A DNA stretch of 64,000 nucleotides, taken from the NCBI GenBank assembly GCA_034687125.1, contig JAQGBZ010000156.1, forward strand, positions 79,246 to 143,245, given 5' to 3'. Made by a program: the position numbers and the translations under genes. Source of the DNA: Neelides folsomi (lineage: Eukaryota; Arthropoda; Collembola; Neelipleona; Neelidae). The notes beneath the pieces are model-generated. The model had not been told where the DNA came from and searched no databases. It was given only the letters and a program-made list of their open reading frames with translations. Below, in pieces: positions 51,240-64,000 of this stretch. Each line of letters begins with the position of its first letter. Position 1 is the stretch's first letter.

Positions 51240-54200
51240 ATGGGGACGCGAGCAGCAGCATGTAAGAACATTATAACAATTTAAAAATAAAGTTCATTTT
51301 AATACCTAATTTCATTACTGATTTAACTTTTGAAAATGATAATTTAGTTACAGCAAAAATTCGCAATCTACAAGATTACCATTCAAGACTCACAAATGGA
51401 ATTATGCCTCTTCCTACTGGGATTGATATTGCAAATACACTCAAACATTTCTCTCAAACTTTATTAGGTTCGTTTTTAAATTATTGTTCTTTTTATATAA
51501 ACATTTAACATTTATAATCATTTCTTTATTTATTGAATATTACTTCATAATTACTAAATGCACATTTATTATAGTTGTGCTGAAAGATGTGCCTGATTAT
51601 CCTCTCGAGATGTTAAAATTGCGAAGTGAAGATGCAAACCGAATGCAGTTATTTCCAAATTTAGATTACAAATCTCTCTTCACCGTTGTTGTACAACTGA
51701 TTGATGTGACTCCAACAGTGCAATTTGGGGTTCAAGGTAAATTTTTTGTCTAAATGCAGTATTTCTATTTTGAGGAAATTTCATCACGATAATCTTGTAA
51801 ATATTCATTTGGAATAATCAAATTTTTGTTAATTATTTTATTTTTAAGCATTTGGACAAGCGATATTACAGACAATTGCGACATTGCTTCCATTTCTAGA
51901 ACACGAATTCATTGACACTCTCCCATATATTGTGGCAGCTTCTCTTGGAACGTTTCCTTGTTCTCTACATCAAGATATAATTGACTTGCTATGTCATTAC
52001 TTGATTCCTTTTACTTTATGTGAGAACTTTTCTCAGCCATAAATAAATCATAGAATTAGATCTTATTTTACAGATTCTGATATTATTGGCTTTTAATTTT
52101 TTAAATTACTCCATAAATTATAGATAATTGTCATGATATCAGCGATAAATTCAATTATGCAAGTCACTCAGTTTCTGCTGTTTTGATGATGGTGCTTCAA
52201 TACACTACAAGTTCGGGTGAGTTATTAATTAATTTTACATAAATATATTACAATTTTATGATTATAGAACAAATCAATCATTGAATGGAGGATTTTGTAT
52301 ACAATAATCTATTAGTAATATTTAATCTGTTACAATCTGTTTAAATTAGTTTAAATGATTATGAATATTATATGAATACACACATTCGAAATATAATTTA
52401 ATATTAAAGTAGTGATAACATATTATTTATTTTCAGAATTCCATTCTCAAGTTATGGAATGCATAATGAGCTTCAAAAGAGATGCTGTTAAAGACGTACT
52501 TTGTGTGGTCGCATATGGAACTTTAGAAGCAAGAAGCGTTGCAATAAATCTTCTTGTTTTTTATTGGCCTCACATTAATCCAACATTATATGACAGAAGA
52601 AGCATAAATTTCAAGTTCAATGGTAATTTTTCTTGAATTTTTGGAAATTGGAATAAGTTTTATTCCTACTAATTTCAAAAAAGTTGGGTTTTTATTAAGA
52701 CTTCTAACTGACCATAGGCTTTAGAACGCCCACTTGTCGAAGTGAAATGTGCAGCGTTAATAACGCTGGAGGTTGTGCAGACGCAGTTAAGATTTGTCTC
52801 GATCATTCGATAGGAGTTTCTCTTGCTCCCGAAAATGCACCTCCTCTATTCTTGTGTCAAGAATGTGCCACGAGACTGACTCACGATCAGCCTGCAGCTT
52901 CTGATCATCTTTATGATGTTCTTCAACCTATTCAGCAAGTTCCAATGACTTGCGAAAATAAAGTTAGTGTGATTAAGAAATATATTACTCATACAATATC
53001 TTTTTTGTATAATACCTTTACCCCTTTTCTAATATTCTAATTTGTAAATTCTTCTAGAATTGCCGATCAACAGAGAAAGCTGCAATTATAATATGCTTCT
53101 CTGCTGAATGTGCGAGTTATAATGGAACAAAGCCAATTCGCTATTGTGGACAGTGCCACTCAATTAGGCATAATAATAGAAGAGGAGGTGACCATATATT
53201 TCATATGTGTCTCGGATCTCCAATGAAAATGGATAATGATTGCCTTACTTATGATGTCGAAGCAATTGTTAGGTAAGTAAATGATTTACATAATACTAAA
53301 TAAGTGTTATTTTTTATAGTCCAATGTTTTTTATTTTAACATACCTATGTAAGTATTGTTAAACTTCTCAATTTTTTGCATTTTCCAGTTTACTTTTAGA
53401 AAACGAGCCATTGATAAGCCGTGGAGGAGTTAAAGATAACATAGATCAACAAACAAGACTCCGGCTGTTCACAGATGGTGAATTTACGGATCCAATATCC
53501 CTTGAAGATAGGAGATTGATGGGAAGATATGGGATTTGGCTTCTCGTTGGTTTCTTCAATCCCGAAGATCACATTTCAAACGATGTTTTGGGAAGACTTC
53601 TTTCAGCCCTTTTCCAATGGTTCAATACTACAGCTTATCTTGGAGATGGTACTTGGCTTAAAATATTAAAGTACAAATAGTATAAAATCATGATTTCTAT
53701 TTTCCTTTTAGAATTAACTTAATTTACAATGAAATTAATATAAATATTTTTTGCTAGATCCGAACGCCAATTCTCTTGAAAGGCTTAAAGCAGAAGTTGT
53801 TTGCCCCTGGATAAAAAGAATTATTAAATCTCATTTTGAAACGTTTGTTTCTTGCTTGCTTCCACATCCTCCAGAATTTGCAAGAGTTGGAGGGCATTGG
53901 TTAGTATATAGATTAACATCGCTTTAAACAAAATGTTCCATGTTATTCAATAATATAATCATAAAAAATATTTAACAGGGATGTAATATCGAGTCGAACA
54001 TTTCATCTGCGTGAAGGGTTCAATAGGCTTTTCTGCTTGGTTCCATATGAAGTAATTTCATGTGAAATATGGAGTCAAATCATGCCAAATTGGATGGAAG
54101 CAATGGCGTCAGAAGTCCCAGAAGAAGAAATGGCTGAACTTAAAATCATATTGAGGTACTTAATAATTATTTAATGAAATTTATTTAAAATGAATGGAAT

Positions 54201-57200
54201 GGATAATCAATTTTTAAATTATCACAAATTCAGTAAAGTGATGGATCCTGAAATGAATCCACTTGGATTTGACGCTCGTCAAATGTACCAATTCATAGCT
54301 GTCAGGTTTCATCAAACGTCTCACAAAGTGAAAGAGCAAGCGTTGAAATGGCTTCAGGTTTGAATTGTTGTGATTTCTTCTATTAATTTATGATGATGAT
54401 GTGATTTCTTCTGTAGCATTTCAAATTCCAATATTAAGTACTTAAAGTAATTTCATTTTAGGTCTTATCAAAACTTGAGATTGTCATCCCTCTCTATTTC
54501 ATTTTTTCCATATTTCGAGAAGGTATAAGAGTAAAAGAATCAGAGAAAGTTCAAAAGCGTGGGAGTGTCTCCGCTGATGCCAATAAAGAAATAATATGTA
54601 ACTTTCTATTAAATTGAACACAATATCATAACACTCTTTTTTCGACTTTACATACAGATAGTTTAATAATCAACTAATGTTGGTACAATTTGTATCGTCA
54701 TTTCTTTCTAGCTGCCATATGTCAAGACGACTCAAGGAATGCTTCATCATTATCAGATGACGATGATGAATATATTGGATTAAGAGCCGAACAACAATCC
54801 GATAGTGAACTCATGTTGTCTTCATTTATATTCATGCTTGACATCATATTAAAACAGGCAAATGAAGGAAAACTTTTTTAGTACATATTATAATACTTGG
54901 ATATTATCCATGCTCTACCAATGCAGTGGCAAACTCATTTTTAATTTTGCTGAAATCTTTTCAGTTGGAACTGCAAGAAGTTGAACAACATAAAGGATTA
55001 CAAACAGTTGTAGCTAAAGATGCTATGATTTTACTTCACAATATGGTTGAAATGCCATGGCCAGGAAAACATACTTGCCATGAGAAGGAGAATAACGAAT
55101 GTCAATTTTGCGAAATGGGCGTTTTGTGGTATCAACTTGCGCTAGAAATTGTTCAAAAATTGGCACCTGAAAAAGGAATTGAACCAGATGTAAACTAATA
55201 ATTAAAATCATTTAACAGTATATAGTAAATATTTCTTAAAGAGCTAAACACTATTATTATTTAATACAGACCATTTTGAGCCCTGATGGCGAATTCGGTG
55301 GTAAAATGCCGGAAATGGACAAGAAGTTGGACGTGAAATCAGAGAGCAAGCCATCAGTGTCACCAAAATCTGAAACTTTGGGAATGGGTCTTGAAGGGAT
55401 AATGGTCAACATGCCACAGGTATGCGGTGTACGTTGTCGACTTCGTTTTTCTCTCTTTCTCTCTAGTCTCTTGTGCATTCGTCTCAACTCTTCTGTCACT
55501 ATTTGGTCAACATTTCTCGTAATACTTTTAAATGTGCTTTCATTTAAGCATTTTTGTTAAATGTTTAAAGGTAAAACGGGTTAAACGTTACATTCTTACA
55601 ATTATGTACCATATACGGTACATATTGTACATGTTTTAATGTATAAATTAATACACGAATAAAAGTCATATAAAAATGACATGAATTTTAAATTTTTATT
55701 AAAGTATTAATGTGTTATTTTATTCAAATATAGATTTTAACAGCTACTGTTGAGACTGTCACAGATATGGATTTAGCTCCAATAATTCCTTCTGAGAAAA
55801 TTGTGAAAGCCGTTGCGCGTGCTGTGACAATCACAGAAACAGATACTGCAAGTGCTTTCGCTTCCGTCGCATCTGCAAATCTGGTTGGTGATGGTGAAGA
55901 AGCTGATGAAAAGTTTGAGGAACCTGGCAAATTCTGGAATACGAGTGTTGGAAAATTCAAGTTTTCGATTGATGAACTCCCTCCCTACCTCCAATTCACT
56001 TATGAACTTTTAAAGGTTTTCTTAAACTACTTTCTAATATTAGTTTAGTTGCTATTATTAGATTGTTTGAGTAAACCGAAAAGGGTCTTTATAACTATAA
56101 ATGTACTCTATTATGTTTGGTATTATATGTCAGTGATTAAAAAAGGATTTTTATTCTTAAATTAGAAAATTCCTGACGAAGAAGACTCTGAATTGCTTTA
56201 CCACTTGTTGAAATGCCTCAAAATTTTATTCATTCATGGTGAAGTGATGGTGAAAGCTGCAAAGGATTACAGGGGATTCTTAATTTGGAGCCAAGAAAAT
56301 CTTTTGATCAAAAAGTAATGACAATTTACATTTGTAAATATCGTACTAACACGCACATAATTTTACAACCTACAATACTATACCTTTACATAAGTTTACC
56401 AGACTATTTATGAAATGCCCAAATTCTACTCATGAATTTTTTAAATCATTGACTTTTACATTTGAAGCTTGTGGGAGCTAATGGATGCTGAATACAGTCA
56501 AATATGTGAGCAAGCAGTGCCAATATTGCTTCACTGTATCACTTTACCAATTGGAGCTGACGTGTTTTGGAAACAAATTGAAAATGACTTTCATAGTCCG
56601 GATTGGAGAATACGCTTCACCTCAGGTTTTTATTCGCGAAATATGCAACATTAAGCCTTTACAATTTTATATTAAACAATGGCTATAATTTTTGCTTAAT
56701 TCTTTATGAAGTTGAGAGAGTCATAACGATAACCCGCTTCAGTGATACTCATCCAATGAGGAAAAGTCAAGCTTTGCAAACTGCTCTGGCCAATGCGCTT
56801 TGCTATGTCATTTCATCTCTTGATGATCCACATGTCGCAGTAGCACAGAGGACAGCATTATATCTTGGTACTATTCATGACACAGCAGTACAGGTTTGAT
56901 CATATACACGATAATGACCTATATATCAATTCCAACGTTTAATATTTATCAAATTGTACATTCGTTTAATTGTTTTCATTTGTTTTCTTAGAATTTATTG
57001 TACTGCCTTCAATCTCAATTTGATACTGTGATTATTGATCGCCCACTTATTCTCCAGTCTTTATATTTGCTCTTGAATTCAGTGAGCGATAGAAAGATTC
57101 TTCGCTGGGACTTTTTTCTCAACTGCTTCGATACATTGTATTTAGAAGCCCAAATCAATTTGGAAAAAAGCGGAGATGTTTCTTATTTAAAGGGTAAGAT

Positions 57201-60200
57201 TCTTTATTTCACACAATACCAGTTACTTGTTCTTTCCAATAAAATGCTTACTATGTAATTGAAACATTTAGCGTAATCTTTTATGCTCTTTTATAAAAGT
57301 TGTCGTATTTAACTTTTAATTCTAAAATAGATTTGAGAAATTCTGAAGCTGGGTCAGAACATTTGATTCAAAAGCTTGGAAGAGTTCAAGAAGCTATTGT
57401 TAAATATGAATCGAATAATCAAGCACATCTCTCTAAAACACTTTCTTCAAGTCTTGGTGAAAAATGGCCATACAAAAGAACAATGTCTGCTCCTGGATTA
57501 TGGTTTAAACATTCTTTGAATGGTATTTTTGCAAATTGTTATACACAGTAGATAAGATGTTGATTACAATGTGTAGTAAATAATCAAATTAACTTAAAAT
57601 CTAAATTTTGTTTTATTAGAAAAAGATAAAATTTATACACGACAATTCTCTGCTCCAGTTATTAAACGGAAAGGTTCTCGCCACGGAATTGGTAATTTAA
57701 AGATTTTTGTCGAACGACATGAATATAATAACAATTATTAAAAATTGGATTTTTAACAAAATAGACAATCACGTTCATAACTTAGGAAGTGGAGAAGATG
57801 CACATTTAATCACTTTCTTTCCTCGAATTATCGAGTTTATTGAAACTGACAAAGATACCATACATTTGCTTGTATTCTTGTTCATGCAGTTTTTATCAAG
57901 ATATAACCGCGGGGTAAGAATAAATATGTAAACAATATTTATTTCATATGACTACTAAATTACTTTTACACACATCTCTACTCTATTATGATACATTTTT
58001 CATAATAACTTAAAAATATACCAATGACATTCTTAGACAATTCCAAGTGAGAACAAGGCTCTTGGACGAACGCAAACGATAGTTCTTCGACACTTAACAA
58101 TGCTCTTAGGATATAACCCTCAAGAGAAAGCATTTTTCCTCAATCCTGCTCGGATCAGATCATCGCCTATATTCAACTCGTTCTTATCAAATCTTCATCA
58201 AGTTCTTGATCAGAACTATTCAGTTGGAGCAACACTTGTTCCAATTGCACTAACTGTACTTCATTATTGCCCTGCTCCGAATAGGGCTTCTGGCAATCGC
58301 CTACATCCATTTTACTCACTTTGGCTTCTTGAGGCTCATATTAGAAGAAACTGGCTTGTTTGTTTAATTGTTATACTCTATAAGGTAAAACACATTTACC
58401 ATATAATATTATACGGTTCTACAACATCTAATCTCAATTTCTAATACTAGTATGAATATGGCGTACTTCCACTTGCAAACCAAGTCCAAACAGTAATTAG
58501 AATAGTATTGAACACATTAAATAGTCAAGAACACTCTTGCAGACCGATGCCTGCTAATATTTCAGATGAGCCTCATACACGCTCAAGAGGTTTTACTTAT
58601 TTTAAATACTCTGATTATAAATTCTCTTATTTGTACGTAGATACTTTGGATCCAATGATATTAAGAAATTATATATTATCTTGTAGATTTGAGTCAGGCA
58701 ACGTTAAACACGGGAGATTTGGAACATATTGCTGAGCACGATACTCCTCCAATGACACCGAGCAATCAGAATTCTCCTATAAATATCTCACAGAAAGAGC
58801 AAAGGAAAAGCGTCGGCAGTCTTTCATCAATGATGCAACAAAAAAATAAATCTCAACCAATTCCTGGTGTTGCAGAGTCGTTTGAAATGACTCACGAGTA
58901 TGATGAATATTTATTTTTCTATATTTTTACTATAGAGTATATAGTACTATGCACTCTACTACTATTTACCATATTACAACCCAATCTACTAAATTTCCTA
59001 ATTTTCTTTATTATCAGGTCATCGACAGAAACTGATGAAATTGAGCCAGAGTTAGCAGCAATTCCAGAATCTCCAACATCACACAATTCCTTGGATGAAG
59101 TTGTAAGCTATACAAAACCAATCACTTATAATTTTTCATTGTGCATTGATTCATGATATGTTTAGGGAACGTTCAGAGAAATTGGCGAAGGATCTGAGAT
59201 AGCCCCTTTCCAAACTGCTGTCGCTCGTCAAGTTCATTCAAGAGATGAATATCAGAGAATGGATGGATTACAAACTTATACGTCTGTTGTTCATTCAGAA
59301 AGCGCCAAAATTGTAGATGCTAATTCCGAAAGGGGAAAATCAAGTTCTTGGTTTGGTGGCTCTGGGAAAAGCGAGGAATCTGATGCAAAATCCTCTTCAT
59401 CTGGAACAAGTACAAGCACTAGTAAGAGCGGAAAAGGTGCTCCTGGTATGGATTTCCCATGGCACTTAAGCGTTAGTGCCGCTTTCCAAATTGCAAAGAT
59501 ACAAGCTCCCCCATTAGAGAGACTTTTACCTGTTGGGCCTGCTCCTCTTTCGCCTTCAGTGAAAGTTAAAAGTCCTTATGAATCGCCTGAATCCCCAATG
59601 TCAAGGATGGATATGATTACTATTGGTGAGATATATTATAAAACCCATTAAAATTATAAATTATAAATACTGTTTATATTGAACATGCTAAAGATTATTT
59701 TTCATTCAGGTCCAATTGTCAGAATTGATGACAGTGGGGGCGATGGAATCTCTCTCGATGAAAGCGGATCTTTAGAAAAGCCACCAATGGAAAGATTGCT
59801 TTCTCTATGCAAAAAGACTACTGAAGAGAGATTTACTTTTAAGCCTGGTAAATTATAAAACTAAAATATTTTACATGGTGTCTATAATCATTGAGTAAAT
59901 TGTATACGTATAATATGATATGATGAAGAATTCAATTGATTCTTCACTGTTGATTTATACTAATGATTTTCTTTTATAATTATAGAAGAATATGCGAAAA
60001 GTTTGCATAAAAGCGAAGTAAGTGTTAACTTATCTCAATTTTATCAATTATCACTTCGGATCTATTGTCTTTTGTCTAATAAGAGCTTATTTTACAATAA
60101 TCTTTTAAATGATCATGTATGATTATATTGAATGTTTTAGGGGAGAATTTCGCCAAAAATACTGGTTAAACAAACTAACGTTTTTGAGTCTGATAATGTT

Positions 60201-63200
60201 TTTGAAAGTGAGAAACGAGAAGATGCAGGAGCTCAAGACCCTACAAAATCTGTTGGATTCATGTTAGTTCATACTCGTATTTTAAAATATTAATAATTTA
60301 CTAGGTACTATGTACAATGGGTATTTTATATTTTCCCAAAAGCCTGAATCATAATATATTCAATTTTTAGATCTACAGAAAATTTAAATACTAGATTTTC
60401 GATGTTTGGAATGAGACAAAGTAGTTTTCGAGTTGGAGACGATTGCGTGCAAAATAGATGCAGTGAATGTGGAGCAGTATATGAATTTTACAACAATGAA
60501 GAACTTGGATTATGCATTGTAGCTCTTGAGACATTTATTCACAGAGAACCATCGCTTGCAGCTCCATTTATGCCTGAGATCATTAAGGCTGTTTGCAAGT
60601 ATGTTCATTATAAAATTCGATATTTAAAAAATGGACTTCTTGAAACTCTGACTTTAAATTATTTTTATTTTAATAAGGATTGCAATGAAACCACTATACC
60701 CGTGGCAAGCTGAAAGCACTATATATCTGGTTGGAGGTGTTTCAAGTGTAGCACATCAATTCATAAGATGCGTTTTCCATCAACTCGCTCCTTATGGGGT
60801 GTTTGTACAATTGTTCCAAACAAGGTTTCCAGGTATTATATAACACAATTATATTTATTACAATTCAATTTTAATATATTTTAGTATAAAACGCTTAATT
60901 AAATTAATAGATAAATCTAAAATGGAGATATTTAGAGCTATTTCGTTCGCTCTAACCGATTTTAATGAGTTGAATCCTGTTGCTCCTCTTCAACTTCTTT
61001 TCGAGGCAAGTTTATCAAAAATATTCAAATACTGATATATCTGTATTTGTGTATTTTGTTTGTAAATGTTTGATTTATAGGCTCTCAATGGCCGGAAAAC
61101 TTTGATAATGGATTCGATGGCCACTATTATTGAAAACATTGCCATTTATTTGGAATGTTTACCAATGGAAGCAGCTTCAGCTAACTGGGGAACTGTCATT
61201 CCTCACTGCGAAACATTTCTTCGGAAAATTTTACCTCTGGTTCATCCTGTGGCTGGAATTGAAGGTCTATTAAGAACTATGGCTAGCTTAATGCGACTTC
61301 CTAATATAGGCGCATTCAAGGTGAGTTTAACGAAAAATTGATGATTGAGATAATAATGTATGTATAAGAACATAACTACATAAGTAATATGCAAATTAAT
61401 TGAAGTTATGAAAGAAATATTCGAATTATAGGGAATACTGGACCCGTTTTCGAAGATATTAAGTTACGTTTGCCAAAACTGTACAATGAAATATACCGTT
61501 CTTTGTGATTTGTGTTCTTTATGTCATCGAGCGTTTATCAGGGTAAATATCAATTTTTAAGACCAAATAATTAAAATAATTTTGTAATAATAGTCAATAA
61601 TAACTAAAGCTAGGTAAAGTTATATGGGCGGCATCCATATATTTAGTATTTTATAAATTAATTTCAGGAACGAGAAAAACTTTTATTGACAAGAATTGCA
61701 GTATATGAATTGATTCAAGCTTTAAAGTTTAAATCAAACATTCCTGATTTAAACCTTCTTCTCATAATAACGTTTGTTTTACAAGTGAGTACTCTATGTA
61801 ATATATCTCTAGTATTATACTTTAAAACTTATTTAAGTAACTCATTTTGACAATGTAAAATATCCTCACATTTTATCTGACTCTTAAATATTGGTTAAAA
61901 TAGGATGCTGGTGGATCTTTAGCTCCATACGTATCACTTGAAGATATACCAAAGTTTCAAGGAAATGAGTTCACAAATGTTCCTAGTACTGGAGCAGCTG
62001 AATGCATGAGGCAACATTTGACGGATTCAATTGATTTTCTAGCGGACTTTCACACATTGAGTAAAATCAAGGTATTCATAACACAATAAGCAAACAATTT
62101 ATAATTTCTAAATGCATAATTTGAATTTAGAAATTTAGTATCAATAATGCATAATATCAGTGCTATTTGTAAAAACATTTACTTTTAACGATTAATGTTT
62201 AAGCATGGATGAATCATACAATTTATTATAAAAAATACATATCTTTTTAGAGCAATTACAAAGGGAATGCTTGCGGATTAAATGAGGATACACTTGGAGG
62301 TGTCATTAAAGGAGGAATATCACAGTATATTGCACTAGAGTTTTCGCGGGGTGTAAATAGAGAAAACAGGTCAATTGCAAGACATTTGCCTTGGCTCTAC
62401 AATCCCCCTTCTGCTATTCAACAAGGGTAAAGAAATATGTACTGATATTTGAACATGATGTTATATTACCTATGTCCTTTATAAAATATTAATATTCATT
62501 AATATTATGTAAACTGTAATATAGTGCAAAGGAATTCCTTGATTGTGTTTCGCACATTCGAGTCTTGTCTTGGCTCCTTCTTGGAAGTTTGACACATACT
62601 GCAATGTTCGGAGTAAACGCCTCATCTCCTTGCATTCCGATTCATCTTGAAGCCTCTTGCCACGTTGCTGATCATGTTCACGTCATTTTGACTGGATTTG
62701 CAGAACATTCAAAAGCGTCTGTTCTTCACATGTCATCTCTTTTCCATGCATTCATTTTATGCCAGGTAGGTGGATTGGATTTAATTATACAAGTAGATAA
62801 TATAATGATATTATCTATAATTACGACTGATTTATTAAAGGTCTGGACTGTTTATCTTGAGCAAATTGGTCCTTTCGCTCAAGTTACAAATTCAACTGAT
62901 CCTCAGAATGTTTCTACTAATATACTCACTGATTTTTGGGGGAAAGTTACTCCAGCTATTCTTCAACTTATTTCTCATTCTAGAGTCGTAAGTGTTGTTT
63001 AATATGCAACAGTACCTATGAATGATGTTTAATATAGACAAGAACTTTCATATATGCAGATGCAGATCTTTTATTATTTCTATAAAACTTAATCATCATT
63101 TAGTACATAATTTCACTGTTCTTAGTTGGCTGAAATGGTGAATCTTCATTTTCTAACTTTGTTAGAGTCATTACTGGAGTGCAATTCCAGCGTCTTTAGT

Positions 63201-63637
63201 CGATTACTTCCTCTTTGGAGCCCTGTTCTTTATGCACAGAACAAACAGGTAGATATTTTCTGAATACTATACACATTTTCTTGAAAACAATTTAGATCAG
63301 AATATAAAAGGGCCGTGAGTAAATTACAGCGCTTTATTATTTTTATGTTATGTCTAATCAAGTGTTGCCTTTAAAATTTAAATTACTTAAATTCTAGCTT
63401 CCAAGTCATGTTCAAGTAAGACTGCAAGCTTGTCTTAATTATCCACCTCCTGATGCTGGATTCAAAATTGATGAATCAAACTCAAATGAAACACAAATAG
63501 GAGGAATCGAATTCCCAGTTCATACTTGTGGTAAAGTTCATAATCTCATTTTACTTAAATGGGTTCAGAGGCTTCAATTTAAGATGGGACAAATTGAGCT
63601 TCAATCTTCCGCTGCAACTCAATTTTACCCACTATAA
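51240..63637 (+). CDS. UNC79: UNC79 homologue, NALCN channel scaffold, 44 exons
   Basis: Large HEAT-like auxiliary subunit that with UNC80 stabilises the NALCN sodium-leak channel in neurons. The exons run from 51240-51261 and 51348-51467 to 63126-63248 and 63398-63637, sum to 7536 nt in frame and give 2511 residues (human about 2635). The start is MGTRAAAFTAKIRNLQDYHS and the end LQFKMGQIELQSSAATQFY, both matching the vertebrate protein; the stop is at 63635-63637. Conserved landmarks: GIWLLVGFFNP with FQWFNTTAYL, GIDIANTLKHFSQTLL, RVGDDCVQNRCSECGAVYEF and SVLHMSSLFHAFILCQ. Four Cys-rich clusters are encoded at 52718-53272, 54965-55189, 60371-60598 and 61432-61542. Two introns have GC donors (54858 and 61006). 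The Ser-rich middle (58.5-59.8 kb) is the variable linker. All phases agree. Confidence 0.97.
54858..54964 (+). other. GC-AG intron in UNC79
   Basis: The exon ends CAG at 54857 and the intron begins GCAAATG. The next exon starts at 54965 after TTTTCAG. The join gives LKQ-LELQ, matching LKQMELQ of vertebrate UNC79. The nearest GT donor (about 54881) falls after an in-frame stop, so a GC donor is needed. Confidence 0.85.
58898..59017 (+). other. Stop-free 120-nt intron in UNC79
   Basis: Donor GTATGATG at 58898 and acceptor TTATCAG ending at 59017 flank 120 nt, a multiple of three, with no stop in the reading frame. The frame through it encodes a hydrophobic stretch (F, I, L, Y-rich). Removing it joins a Ser/Glu-rich linker. 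Retention would add 40 residues. Confidence 0.7.
61006..61080 (+). other. Second GC-AG intron in UNC79
   Basis: The exon ends GAG at 61005 and the intron starts GCAAGT, a strong U1 match apart from the C. The acceptor TTTATAG ends at 61080. The in-frame join is LLFE-ALNGRKTL. The alternative GT three bases downstream shifts frame and meets a stop. Confidence 0.85.
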
Positions 63638-64000
63638 GGTTGGATTGGAAAGTTGATATATAAGTTTGGTCCAAGTCGAGTGAAACACAGTCTTTATGGA
63701 AATCGGAAAAAGTTCCAATTTTTTATTAAACTATTCGAAAATTAACAAAATTATCAAAAAATTATTATCTTGGAAATGGAGATTTGAATGATACTTTTAA
63801 TAGTAGTGAAAAAAAAATTTATTTTCATGTTTCCAATGTAAATTTTCGATTTTCTATGACTCTTCATTTCACTCGACTTGGATCAAACTTATATTTCACT
63901 AGTCGTTTGTTATCAAATGTCTTCTATAGTTCATTCACGGTGAATTTGCGCTCGAGTTATAGGATAGCCCCTGCATCTGCATTATTTAAATTTTGTTACC
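63638..64000 (+). other. UNC79 3' UTR and flank
   Basis: The sequence after the UNC79 stop is largely occupied by an inverted repeat (63655-63897). The last 100 bp show no gene. The 3' end of the transcript cannot be fixed within the window. Confidence 0.6.
63655..63897. mobile_element. MITE-like inverted repeat
   Basis: The left arm 63655-63689 and the right arm 63866-63897 are inverted copies sharing ATATAAGTTTG and CCAAGTCGAGTGAAA with one mismatch between them. Weaker pairing continues inward (GAAATCGGAAAA against GAAAATCGAAAA). Total span is about 243 bp with no open frame, as for a short non-autonomous DNA transposon. It starts 18 bp after the UNC79 stop, so it may be transcribed in the 3' UTR. 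Target-site duplications were not clear. Confidence 0.65.

Noticed and set aside
55605-55622. Perfect short palindrome TGTACC-N6-GGTACA
   Set aside because: Lies in an AT-rich UNC79 intron. A six-base arm is expected by chance at this scale.
63638-64000. Idea that UNC79 runs off the window
   Set aside because: The frame from 63398 continues through a donor-like GGTAAA to the conserved C-terminal QFKMGQIELQSSAATQF and a stop at 63635, so the gene is complete.

Overview
This is animal nuclear DNA: AT-rich, with intron-split genes, canonical GT-AG introns (mostly 60-300 bp) and metazoan-specific gene families such as UNC79, ASPP and SLC46. The SGT1 protein without a TPR domain, as in insects, and the protein divergence point to an arthropod. 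A copepod-like crustacean would fit, but the species cannot be fixed from the sequence. I rebuilt ten protein-coding genes exon by exon. For every complete gene the summed exons give an open frame with a length divisible by three.

Layout. 1-15054 (+): 3' part of an ASPP/PPP1R13 gene (p53- and PP1-binding ankyrin-SH3 protein) with long introns. 15055-17264: convergent spacer with a hairpin. 17265-23777 (-): symplekin, the mRNA 3'-end processing scaffold. 24418-25542 (-): V-ATPase subunit D. A 0.57 kb divergent promoter separates it from 26112-27071 (+): SGT1 (SUGT1), CS and SGS domains only. 27876-34352 (+): an ABCC10/MRP7-type ABC transporter. 36175-36777 (+): a small three-exon gene whose 130-residue product carries a dynein-light-chain-type TQT motif and a BH3-like motif, as in vertebrate BIM and BMF. 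37268-43264 (-): ANAPC1 (APC1). 44345-46956 (-): an SLC46-type MFS transporter. 48011-50374 (+): Integrator subunit 14. 51240-63637 (+): complete UNC79, the NALCN-channel scaffold, 44 exons, followed at once by a MITE-like inverted repeat.

The genes are mostly unrelated housekeeping and signalling genes, as expected in an animal genome. Two loose themes exist: RNA 3'-end processing (symplekin, INTS14) and apoptosis control (ASPP, the BH3 candidate). No rRNA, tRNA, CRISPR or intact transposon was seen. The most noteworthy item is the BIM/BMF-like BH3-only candidate, because such proteins are poorly documented in arthropods. Other points: four SUMO-consensus sites at the symplekin C-terminus, an APC1 about 200 residues short at its C-terminus, two GC-AG introns and a stop-free 120-nt intron in UNC79, and splice acceptors just upstream of several start codons.
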